From Fulvivirga ligni (GTDB taxonomy: Bacteria > Bacteroidota > Bacteroidia > Cytophagales > Cyclobacteriaceae), in contig NZ_CP089979.1 in the NCBI RefSeq assembly GCF_021389935.1, forward strand, positions 2,461,001 to 2,525,000: a DNA stretch of 64,000 bases. The letters are read 5' to 3'. A model generated the notes under the pieces. The model worked only from the letters and a program-made list of their open reading frames with translations, had not been told where the DNA came from and did not search any database. A program made the translations under genes and the position numbers. Shown here piece after piece: positions 48,255-57,297 of the stretch. The first letter of the stretch is position 1; the number at the start of each line of letters is the position of its first letter.

Positions 48255-51200
48255 ATGAAATCTAATAATTATACAGGATTTGAAGTTGCGGTAATTGGAA
48301 TGGCCTGTAGGTTTCCTGGAGCTTCTGATATTAACCAATTTTGGAATAATCTACAAAATGGGGTAGAATCTGTATCTCGATTTAGCGAGGATGAACTTCT
48401 GGAGTATGGTAATTTAGATCGTGATATTTTGAATCCTGCATATGTAAGAGCTAAGGGGTTAATTGAAGACGCAAACCTGTTTGATGCATCGTTTTTTGGC
48501 TTCAATCCAAATGAAGCCAATATGCTTGATCCCCAAGTGAGGCTTCTGGCCCAATGTACCTATCATGCATTAGAGGATTCAGGATATGGTTTTGAAAATA
48601 ATCTTAACCGAGTTGGGGTTTTTGTAGGTGCACTTCCTAATGTGCCGTGGCAAGGACATTGTTTTAGAAATAGTGGCACAGAATACTCTGAGCAATTTTC
48701 TTCTCTTATTCTCAATGATAAGGATTTTGCAAGTACTAGGTTGTCTTATCTACTTAATTTGCACGGACCAAGTAGTACTATATATACGGCGTGTTCTACT
48801 TCTTTGGTAGCTGTTGATATGGCATGTCAAAATCTGCTAACTGGCAAATGTGACTTATCTGTTGCAGGTGGCGTGGCACTGTCACTACCCTACAAGTCTG
48901 GCTATACCTATGAACCCGGAATGATTATGTCAAAAGATGGTCATACGCGTTCTTTCGACTCAGAAGCAACAGGCACCGTGTGGAGTGATGGAGTGGGTAT
49001 AGTTATATTAAAGCGTCTAGATGATGCTCTTAAAGATAGAGATAATATATATGCCATTATTAAAGGGAGTGCGGTAAACAATGATGGCAATAGGAAAGTA
49101 GGATATACGGCACCAAGTGTAAGAGGGCAGGCTGAGGTGATTCGTGAGGCGTGTATGATGGCTGAAGTAAATCCCGAAAGCATTAGCTATATAGAAGGTC
49201 ATGGTAGTGCTACAAACCTTGGAGACAAAATTGAAATTACAGCATTGAATGAAGCTTTTAGCGAGGTGCCAACAGATTACAAGTGCCCAATTGGAAGTGT
49301 GAAAGCAAATATTGGACATTTGAACGTGGCGGCTGGTATAGCTGGATTTATAAAAGCCTGTCTCATGCTGAAAAATACCTCACTGCCACCATCTATTAAT
49401 TTCACAAAGGCAAGTTCAAAGTTAATGGAGGGCGATGCTCATTTTTATGTAAATAGAGATTTAGTTAGATGGGAAAATACTAATTATCCTTTAAGAGCAG
49501 GAGTAAGCTCTTTTGGAATTGGCGGTACAAATGTGCATGTTATTTTAGAAGAAGCCCCTGAGCAACCTTCGAATGTAGCAGATGAAAGGGGGTCATTAGT
49601 TTGTTTTTCGGCAAAAACCGAAGAAGCACTTAACCGAACAATAAATAATTTTTCGCTATATCTTGAAAATAATAAGGAAGTAAATCTCGACAAGTTGGCT
49701 TATACCTTGCAGGTTGGGCGAGAACATTTTTCTTTCAGAAAAGCCTTTTATGCATCTAACTTGGGAGATGTTAGTCTACAATTATCGGAAAGTAGTCATG
49801 CTACTTTATCAAAAGAAACACCCCCAATAGTTTTCATGTTTCCAGGTATGGGCGCTTTATACTCTCATCTGGGGCGTGAAGTTTATGGTAAAGAAAAAGT
49901 TTTTAGAGAAGCGCTAGATCATTGTTTCTCAATATTGAAGAAAAAAACAGGCAAGAATTTTAAGGAAATACTTTATCCTGAGAAGCCTTCAAGAGTACCT
50001 GATGATTTTCAGGTGCCTCAGCTTTTAATTTTTTCCTTTGAATACTCATTGTCTCTATTACTTAAATCATGGGGTATCTCACCGGATTATATAATAGGAT
50101 ATAGTCTGGGGGAATATGTGGGCGCTTGTGTGGCGGGCGTCTTTGATGTTGATACTGCCCTCGAGATTCTTGTAGAAAGGGGAAGACTTATTAATAGCCT
50201 GGATACAGGTGGTATGGTAGGAGTAGGCCTTTCAGTCGAGAAAGTTCAACCTTATCTTATAGATGGAGTCAATGTTGCAATAGATAATGGTAGGTCGGTC
50301 GTTCTTGCCGGTAAGAAGGAAGTACTTCAAGAATTAAAAGTTCATCTTAGTGAGCAATCCATTGCTGCTATTGATATGAATGGTTCATATGCCCTTCATA
50401 CTTCAGAGATGTTACCTATTTCAGATGAATTTCGGCAAGTAGTGGCACGGTATAGTTTAAACATACCCGAGGTGCCACTCATGTCTAATTTAACAGGTAG
50501 CTGGAGTGATGAAAATATAACCTTTCCAGATTACTGGGTTAAGCATTTGTCACAAACAATGGTTTTTAAAAAGAGTATTGCCAATTTGTTAAATGAGCAC
50601 CCAAATGCTTTGTTCTTGGAAGTTGGTGCAGGTAATAGTTTGTGTAATCTGGTGCGTCGCATGGCTGATAAGACAGCACTACCAACATTGATAAATCTTG
50701 TTAGATCTGAAAATATCAAGGATTCAGATCATGCCCATCTGATAAAAGCACTAGGCACATTTTGGGAGACTGGTGGGGTAGTAGAATGGAAAGGGTACCA
50801 TTATGGTAATAAAAAGGCTAAGCTTTCATTACCAGTATATCCATTCGAGGAGAAAGCCTTTAACCTTCATGTAGATAACGACTTCAAAAAGATAATACCT
50901 TATGAGGATTGCCTTGAAAGAAATAAAGACATTTCTACTTGGTTTTATACACCTTCCTGGAAGCAATTATCGATAAGCTACAATACCCAGGTAAACACGG
51001 GTAATGTCTTGATGTTGGGCTGGGAAAAGACCGTAGAACTCACCGGTCTTATGGCCGCAAATGCAAATAGAATTATTTCAGTTTCATATGGCAAAACTTT
51101 CGCTGAAATTGGCCCTGGAAGTTATGAGCAAGACTACAGTCGTGGACAGCTTGATCAATTATTTACTGAGCTTCGTAGACTAAATTTCAATCCAGATATC

Positions 51201-54200
51201 ATCGTCGATGTAACATCACTGAAAGGAAAAACGAATCGTTCTAATGATGATTTATTTCGACTTTTAAATGTATGGCAGTCATTTTCTTCTTCAGGTATGG
51301 CTCGCAAAAATGAGAAATTAAAATATGTAGCTATATCCAAAGATATATTTACCGTTTTTGGGGATGAAGAGATAGACCCCGACAAATCAACATTAATTTC
51401 CGCAATACAGGTTATACCACAGGAGAACGCAGGTTTGAATGGCAAGATAATCGAAATAGACGGCACCTCACTTTTGAAAAACCATCAGCAGATTTATCAT
51501 ACTATTTATCAAGAGATAATTTCTGATAATGCTGATTCGATTATAAGTTTTCGGGGAGGTAAAAGGTGGGTTCGCAATATAGAGCCGTATGACTTGAAGT
51601 ACCATAATGAACTCCAGTCCATTGTGAAACCCGATGGAACTTATATAATAATAGGAGGATTGGGAGAAATCGGACATACTCTTGGAATGTATCTTCTCTC
51701 CGCCTTTAATGCCAATGTAATTTTAATAGGTCGGTCGGCTCTGCCAAAAAAACACCAATGGATTAAGGAAAATGGAACTGATGATGAGATAAGTAAAAAA
51801 AATTCTCGTTTTGCAGAAATGGAAAAGGCCGGTGGAAGGGTTGAATTTATTCAAACAGATTCATCTTCGGTGGAACAGATGTCAAAAGTTATCGATCAGG
51901 TATCTGCTGAATATGGGAAAGTGCAGGGGATATTTCATGCAGCAGGAGTATTAGATAGAGATCTTTTCAACCTGGCTTCTAGCATTACTCAAGAACAGGT
52001 ACGAGGTCATTTTCCTGCAAAGGATAAAATTTTAACTGTTTTAAAAGATATTGTTGAACATCATGAAGTTGAGTTTATCGCAGCTGTTTCATCACTTTCA
52101 TCGCTTGTAGGCGGCTTAGGCATGGTAGGGTATGCTGCGGCTAATCAATACATGGATAGCTGGATAGAACGTGAAAATAGACGAAGTAATGTCAAATGGA
52201 TATCACTCAATTTCTGTAACTGGGAAGGGTGGAAAGATGACTTCGCAGACCTTTCACTAAGTGATGATGCTTTAAAAACATTCATAACTCCAAAGGAGGG
52301 GAAGGAAGTATTTAAGCGCTTGCTAATGGCTAATAACAATGAAACGCAAATAGCAATATCGCCTGTGGATTTACCGTCTCTCATTGAAAAATGGAAGTCC
52401 ATTGAAACGAGTAAAGAGGTAAATAAAGTAAAAAAGCAAGCAACACGTCAGGATAAGCCAGCTATTTCGGTCACTTATCAGGCACCAGAGTCAGAGATGG
52501 AGGAAAAGTTGGTAGTTATATGGGAGGAGCTATTTGGTTTTGGTCCCATAGGTGTAAATGATGATTTCATGGAGCTTGGTGGAGACTCTCTTAAGGCGGT
52601 TACTATGCTTTCTCATGTTCACAGTGTTACAGAAATGGTAATGTCTCTTCAGGATTTCTTTAAAAATACAACGATAAAGCAAATTGCGTTTCACTTGGCC
52701 TCTGCACAGAAACAGATGTTTGAACCAATACCTTTAGCTGATGATAAACCATATTATCAATTATCATCGGCACAGCGTCGCCTTTTCTTTTTACATCAGC
52801 TAAATGAAAAAAGTATCACTTATAATGAAATAGATGCAGAAACTTTATTAGGTAGACTTGATGTAGAAAAACTAAAATCCGCCTTTAAACAATTAATAAA
52901 GAGACATGAAGCATTACGTACTGAAATCTTTTTTTCGGATGGTGTACCGGTGCAGCGAGTTTTGGAAACTTGTTCTTTTGATATCGAATATTTTGAAGCC
53001 GATTCAGATAGTGTGCTGCAGATTATTGAGCAATTTCAAAGACCTTTTAATCTGGCTAAAGCTCCTTTGTTACGAGCCTGCCTCATAATGGTTGACCCAG
53101 ATCAGCATGTTCTGGTGATTGAAAGACATCATATTATATCTGATGCTATTTCTAGTACAACACTTGTAAAAGATCTGGCGGCATTATATAATGGAGATGT
53201 TTTACCAAAATTGGAAGTTCAATATAAGGACTACGCAGAGTGGCAATTATCAGAAAGTAATACAGAGCGTATTAAAAAACAGGAATCTTTCTGGGTAGAC
53301 AATTTGAGAGACTTTATACCTCTTACTCTACCCGTAGATTTTTCTAGAAAACCTGACCAAAGTCATACAGGTAGTCAGTTAACTTTTGAGCTTGACTCAG
53401 CAGATGTTAAGAAAATAAAGAGGGCTGCTCTGGCTGGGGGGGTAACGGTATTCAATTTTATGCTGGCGGCTTTTAACGTTCTCTTATCAAAGGTAGCAGG
53501 CCAGGAAGAAGTAATAATTGGAACTATAGTGGCGGGCAGAGATCATCCTGATATAAGAGAAACAATGGGTGTTTTTGTGAATGCTCTACCCCTAATCAAC
53601 ACTGTAAATAATAACCTGACTGTTGGAGATTTTGTGGAGCAGGTCAATAGTAATTCAATAAAAGCTTTTGAGCATCAGCAGTATCCTTTTGAAGATATGG
53701 TTACTAAGCTAGATCTGCCAAAAAATTTGTCTCGAAATCCAGTATTCGATGTTACTTTTGTATATCAACCGGTGGATGTAAAGGCTCATACCATCAACGG
53801 TATTGAACGTCATTCTTATCCACTGCCTTGCAATACTTCAAAGTTTGATCTGAGTCTCAACTGTTTTGATAATGGTGAGACATTGAAGTTAACCTTTGAG
53901 TATGCAGACAGTCTCTTTAAAGAATCTACAATTAGGCGGTATTCTGTATACTTTCAAAAAATTCTAGCTGAGTTTTGTGAAGATAGTAGTCAGTTACTAA
54001 GAGAAATAGAATATATACCAGAGGAAGAGAGAAAAAATATTATGGAAATGTCTACAGGACTATATGTAGATACTCCTACTATGTTGATACAGGAATATTT
54101 AGAACATCACTCCGCAATCAAACCTGAGTCGACAGCCCTAATTACAAATCATGAAAGCCTAACCTATCGTTCGTTAAATGATTACGTTTTAAAACTTGGT

Positions 54201-57200
54201 AGATTTTTAATGAGCAAGGGCGCCGCCAAGGATAAACTAGTGGTTTTAGCTCTTGATAGAAGTATAGATATGGTAGGAGCAATGCTGGCAATTTGGAAAG
54301 CTGGTGCAGCATATGTGCCTGTTGATCCAAACCTTCCTGAAGAAAGGTTGAATTTTATACTGAATGACACAAACCCAATACTTGTTCTCACAGAAAGTAG
54401 ATACGAAAATAGATTTTCTGAGGTGAAATTTGTTGAGGTTGTAAATCTGAATTTATGGAACGTAGCAAGTCATGAACCTTTAACCTTTGACTTTCCACAC
54501 CCAGATCTTGACAGCCTCGCTTATGTAATCTATACCTCTGGTTCCACAGGGAATCCAAAAGGAGTTATGGTGGAACACAAATCCGTGATAAATAGGCTTA
54601 TTTGGATGCAGAATGCATATCCTATAAGTGATGCAGACAGGGTGTTGCAGAAAACCCCAGCCACCTTTGACGTATCTGTGTGGGAGCTTTTCTGGTGGAT
54701 CATTCCTGGAGCTACACTTGTACTTCTTGAACCAATGGGGGAACGTTTTCCAGAAGTAATTGCCAGTACATTCAAACAGCAACAAGTTAATGTAGTACAT
54801 TTTGTGCCATCTATGCTCAATGTATTTTTGGATTATTTGGATACGGAAAGCAAAAATGAGGGAATTGGATTCTCTGAATTGAGACAAGTGTTCTGCAGTG
54901 GGGAGGCTTTATCTTCAGGCACCGTTAGGCGTTTTAACCAGCTAATGGGGATGAATGGATGCAAACTTGTTAATTTATACGGCCCTACGGAAGCAACGGT
55001 AGATGTTTCATATTTCGACTGTCCTGAGCAAGATGTGCCAAATATAATACCCATCGGTAAGCCGATATCCAATTGCACCCTTTTGGTTTTAGATAACCAG
55101 TTGAATTTAGTACCTACTGGTGTTCATGGAGAGCTATGTATAGGGGGAGTGCCTGTTGCGCGAGGTTATTTAAATAGGCCCGAGCTTAATCAGGAAAAAT
55201 TTGTGGATGGTCCAGAAAATATCGGAAGGCTTTATCGTACTGGTGATATTGTACGTTGGTTAGACATCGGAGACCTCGAATATATGGGGCGTTCGGATCA
55301 CCAAGTTAAGGTTAGAGGGTTCAGAATAGAAGTTGGTGAGATTGAAGTGGCCTTTACGAAGCATAAAAATATAACTGAGGCGGTGGTAACCACAATTATA
55401 GGTGCAGATGGCAATAAACGACTATGTGCATATTATGTAGGACACGAGGATATGGAAGAAATTCAAATAAGACACTTTCTTCAAGCATTACTTCCAGAGT
55501 ATATGCTCCCTCATTATATTATACCCATCGAGTCACTGCCTTTAACAAAGAATGGGAAGGTAGATAAGAAAAATCTGCCCGAGCCAGGAATTAATGAGTT
55601 GAGAGGCAAACAGGAAAGGGTTTTACCTACTACTGATATTGAACAACAACTGACTGATATAGTCGGACTTTTACTGAACATAAAGGATATAAGTATTACG
55701 GATAATTTTTTTCGTATTGGAGGTGATTCTATTGTCAGTATTCAGGTGGTCAATCGAGCAAGGGAGGCAGGGATTAATATTAAAACTCAAGATTTATTCA
55801 GGCATCAAACTATAGAAAGGTTGGCGGCTTTTGCTGCCTCAAATGGAGTCAGTGAAAAAGGAGAGCAAGGAATTCTTTCAGGTCCTGTACCACTAGCGCC
55901 TATGCATAAGTGGTTCCTTGCGAATGATTTTCATCTGCCTGACTTCTGGAACCAGTCTGTATTACTAAGAATATCATCTGATGTTGACCCAAAGGTAATA
56001 GAAGTAGCATTTAAGAAGCTTACACTTGTACATGATTCTCTTCGCCTTAAATTTGTGAAAAATAAGCATGGTTGGAGCCAAGAGTATGGAGCAGAACTGC
56101 AAGAACCGATTGTAGAGGTAGCGCAGATAGATCATTCTGATACTGAAAGGTTAATTCCTTTGTTCAATGATATCAATAATCAAATGTCTCTTGAGGAAGG
56201 CCGTGTGATTCGAGCTTTATTACTAAAAACCCCTCCTTCTGAATTGAATTATCTCTATATAGTGATACATCATATGGTTGTGGATGCGGTATCATGGCAT
56301 ATAATATTAGATTCTTTTTTCAAGTTATTGTTTGATAATATAGATGTAAGTAAAACCCTGAAGAATAAAACAAACTCGTTTAGAGAATGGTCTACGGCCA
56401 TGGAAAGTTGGGGTAAATCAGATAAATTATCAAGTGAGTTGGTTTATTGGCAACATGTACTCAATCATCAGTTTGAATTAAAAGCAGATTATTCCGAAGG
56501 TTCTAATTTTGAAAAGGACGCAATAAAAATGTCTTTAAAGCTTGATGCTAATTATACGGCACGACTTATTGGTCAAAGTCAGGTGGCCTATAATACACAA
56601 GTTCCTGATCTTCTAATTCTTGCACTTACCAGAACCATTGGTCGGTGGATAGGTTCGGATGATATTGTAATCTGGTTGGAAAGACATGGGCGGGAAGATG
56701 TAGAGCTTGATGTATCCTCAACAACCGGCTGGTTCACTTCACTTTATCCTCAGTTATTAAAACTTAAAGAAAAAAGCGATTTTGAAGATGAGATCATAAG
56801 CATAAAGGAGCAGCTGAGGAGCGTACCAAATAAAGGAATTGGATATGGAGTGTTGCGTGACAAACTATTTGACAATGATCATCAGTATGAGGGTGAACAC
56901 CCTTTACTATTCAATCATTTAGGGCAGCTCGATAATCTGGATAATCTTGATTATCCGGTATACATGGAGGAGTTACCGGATATTGCGAACAGTCATCAGG
57001 ATAATAAGCGCACTTCAGATTTTGAGGTTTTGACTTTTATTGCCTCAGGAAATCTAAATCTACAATGGTCATATAGCAAGAACAGATGGGAAAAAGAAAC
57101 CATCAGATTACTTGGTGAAACATTCTTAACTAACCTGAAAGAAATTATTGACTATTGCGCTAATAAGCAAAAAAGAAATTATACCCCGTCAGACTTTCCT

Positions 57201-57287
57201 TTGGCACAACTTGATCAGACAGATCTTGAGGAGGTTTTAAGAGGAAATGGTGAAGGAGATAAGGAATATAACATCTATGAAATTTAA
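48255..57287 (+). CDS. Hybrid PKS-NRPS: KS-AT-KR-ACP-C-A(Ser)-PCP-E
   Basis: The 3010-residue protein holds two modules. PKS: KS with Cys180 (TACSTS) and HGSAT in place of HGTGT; AT with Ser617 in GYSLGEY and YALH specificity motif; KR near 1125-1310, with GGLGEIG and Tyr1293, but the LDD position reads LDR; ACP Ser1445. No DH or ER, so the product is a beta-hydroxyacyl chain. NRPS: C domain with HH at 1625-1626 and SDA; A domain (about 1925-2440) with YTSGSTGNPKG and an eye-read specificity code DVWHFSLVDK, the classic serine code; PCP Ser2492; E domain with HH at 2672 and GIGYGVLR. It should add one C2 unit, then serine, epimerised to D-Ser. The C-terminus ends in an acidic tail (DKEYNIYEI) suited to docking with the next protein. 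Confidence 0.93.
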   Translation: MKSNNYTGFEVAVIGMACRFPGASDINQFWNNLQNGVESVSRFSEDELLEYGNLDRDILNPAYVRAKGLIEDANLFDASFFGFNPNEANMLDPQVRLLAQCTYHALEDSGYGFENNLNRVGVFVGALPNVPWQGHCFRNSGTEYSEQFSSLILNDKDFASTRLSYLLNLHGPSSTIYTACSTSLVAVDMACQNLLTGKCDLSVAGGVALSLPYKSGYTYEPGMIMSKDGHTRSFDSEATGTVWSDGVGIVILKRLDDALKDRDNIYAIIKGSAVNNDGNRKVGYTAPSVRGQAEVIREACMMAEVNPESISYIEGHGSATNLGDKIEITALNEAFSEVPTDYKCPIGSVKANIGHLNVAAGIAGFIKACLMLKNTSLPPSINFTKASSKLMEGDAHFYVNRDLVRWENTNYPLRAGVSSFGIGGTNVHVILEEAPEQPSNVADERGSLVCFSAKTEEALNRTINNFSLYLENNKEVNLDKLAYTLQVGREHFSFRKAFYASNLGDVSLQLSESSHATLSKETPPIVFMFPGMGALYSHLGREVYGKEKVFREALDHCFSILKKKTGKNFKEILYPEKPSRVPDDFQVPQLLIFSFEYSLSLLLKSWGISPDYIIGYSLGEYVGACVAGVFDVDTALEILVERGRLINSLDTGGMVGVGLSVEKVQPYLIDGVNVAIDNGRSVVLAGKKEVLQELKVHLSEQSIAAIDMNGSYALHTSEMLPISDEFRQVVARYSLNIPEVPLMSNLTGSWSDENITFPDYWVKHLSQTMVFKKSIANLLNEHPNALFLEVGAGNSLCNLVRRMADKTALPTLINLVRSENIKDSDHAHLIKALGTFWETGGVVEWKGYHYGNKKAKLSLPVYPFEEKAFNLHVDNDFKKIIPYEDCLERNKDISTWFYTPSWKQLSISYNTQVNTGNVLMLGWEKTVELTGLMAANANRIISVSYGKTFAEIGPGSYEQDYSRGQLDQLFTELRRLNFNPDIIVDVTSLKGKTNRSNDDLFRLLNVWQSFSSSGMARKNEKLKYVAISKDIFTVFGDEEIDPDKSTLISAIQVIPQENAGLNGKIIEIDGTSLLKNHQQIYHTIYQEIISDNADSIISFRGGKRWVRNIEPYDLKYHNELQSIVKPDGTYIIIGGLGEIGHTLGMYLLSAFNANVILIGRSALPKKHQWIKENGTDDEISKKNSRFAEMEKAGGRVEFIQTDSSSVEQMSKVIDQVSAEYGKVQGIFHAAGVLDRDLFNLASSITQEQVRGHFPAKDKILTVLKDIVEHHEVEFIAAVSSLSSLVGGLGMVGYAAANQYMDSWIERENRRSNVKWISLNFCNWEGWKDDFADLSLSDDALKTFITPKEGKEVFKRLLMANNNETQIAISPVDLPSLIEKWKSIETSKEVNKVKKQATRQDKPAISVTYQAPESEMEEKLVVIWEELFGFGPIGVNDDFMELGGDSLKAVTMLSHVHSVTEMVMSLQDFFKNTTIKQIAFHLASAQKQMFEPIPLADDKPYYQLSSAQRRLFFLHQLNEKSITYNEIDAETLLGRLDVEKLKSAFKQLIKRHEALRTEIFFSDGVPVQRVLETCSFDIEYFEADSDSVLQIIEQFQRPFNLAKAPLLRACLIMVDPDQHVLVIERHHIISDAISSTTLVKDLAALYNGDVLPKLEVQYKDYAEWQLSESNTERIKKQESFWVDNLRDFIPLTLPVDFSRKPDQSHTGSQLTFELDSADVKKIKRAALAGGVTVFNFMLAAFNVLLSKVAGQEEVIIGTIVAGRDHPDIRETMGVFVNALPLINTVNNNLTVGDFVEQVNSNSIKAFEHQQYPFEDMVTKLDLPKNLSRNPVFDVTFVYQPVDVKAHTINGIERHSYPLPCNTSKFDLSLNCFDNGETLKLTFEYADSLFKESTIRRYSVYFQKILAEFCEDSSQLLREIEYIPEEERKNIMEMSTGLYVDTPTMLIQEYLEHHSAIKPESTALITNHESLTYRSLNDYVLKLGRFLMSKGAAKDKLVVLALDRSIDMVGAMLAIWKAGAAYVPVDPNLPEERLNFILNDTNPILVLTESRYENRFSEVKFVEVVNLNLWNVASHEPLTFDFPHPDLDSLAYVIYTSGSTGNPKGVMVEHKSVINRLIWMQNAYPISDADRVLQKTPATFDVSVWELFWWIIPGATLVLLEPMGERFPEVIASTFKQQQVNVVHFVPSMLNVFLDYLDTESKNEGIGFSELRQVFCSGEALSSGTVRRFNQLMGMNGCKLVNLYGPTEATVDVSYFDCPEQDVPNIIPIGKPISNCTLLVLDNQLNLVPTGVHGELCIGGVPVARGYLNRPELNQEKFVDGPENIGRLYRTGDIVRWLDIGDLEYMGRSDHQVKVRGFRIEVGEIEVAFTKHKNITEAVVTTIIGADGNKRLCAYYVGHEDMEEIQIRHFLQALLPEYMLPHYIIPIESLPLTKNGKVDKKNLPEPGINELRGKQERVLPTTDIEQQLTDIVGLLLNIKDISITDNFFRIGGDSIVSIQVVNRAREAGINIKTQDLFRHQTIERLAAFAASNGVSEKGEQGILSGPVPLAPMHKWFLANDFHLPDFWNQSVLLRISSDVDPKVIEVAFKKLTLVHDSLRLKFVKNKHGWSQEYGAELQEPIVEVAQIDHSDTERLIPLFNDINNQMSLEEGRVIRALLLKTPPSELNYLYIVIHHMVVDAVSWHIILDSFFKLLFDNIDVSKTLKNKTNSFREWSTAMESWGKSDKLSSELVYWQHVLNHQFELKADYSEGSNFEKDAIKMSLKLDANYTARLIGQSQVAYNTQVPDLLILALTRTIGRWIGSDDIVIWLERHGREDVELDVSSTTGWFTSLYPQLLKLKEKSDFEDEIISIKEQLRSVPNKGIGYGVLRDKLFDNDHQYEGEHPLLFNHLGQLDNLDNLDYPVYMEELPDIANSHQDNKRTSDFEVLTFIASGNLNLQWSYSKNRWEKETIRLLGETFLTNLKEIIDYCANKQKRNYTPSDFPLAQLDQTDLEEVLRGNGEGDKEYNIYEI

Positions 57288-57297
57288 TAAGTAGAGG

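Noticed and set aside
54480-54887. Minus-strand frames of 96-135 codons inside the serine A domain
   Set aside because: They are shadows of a conserved adenylation domain on the plus strand.
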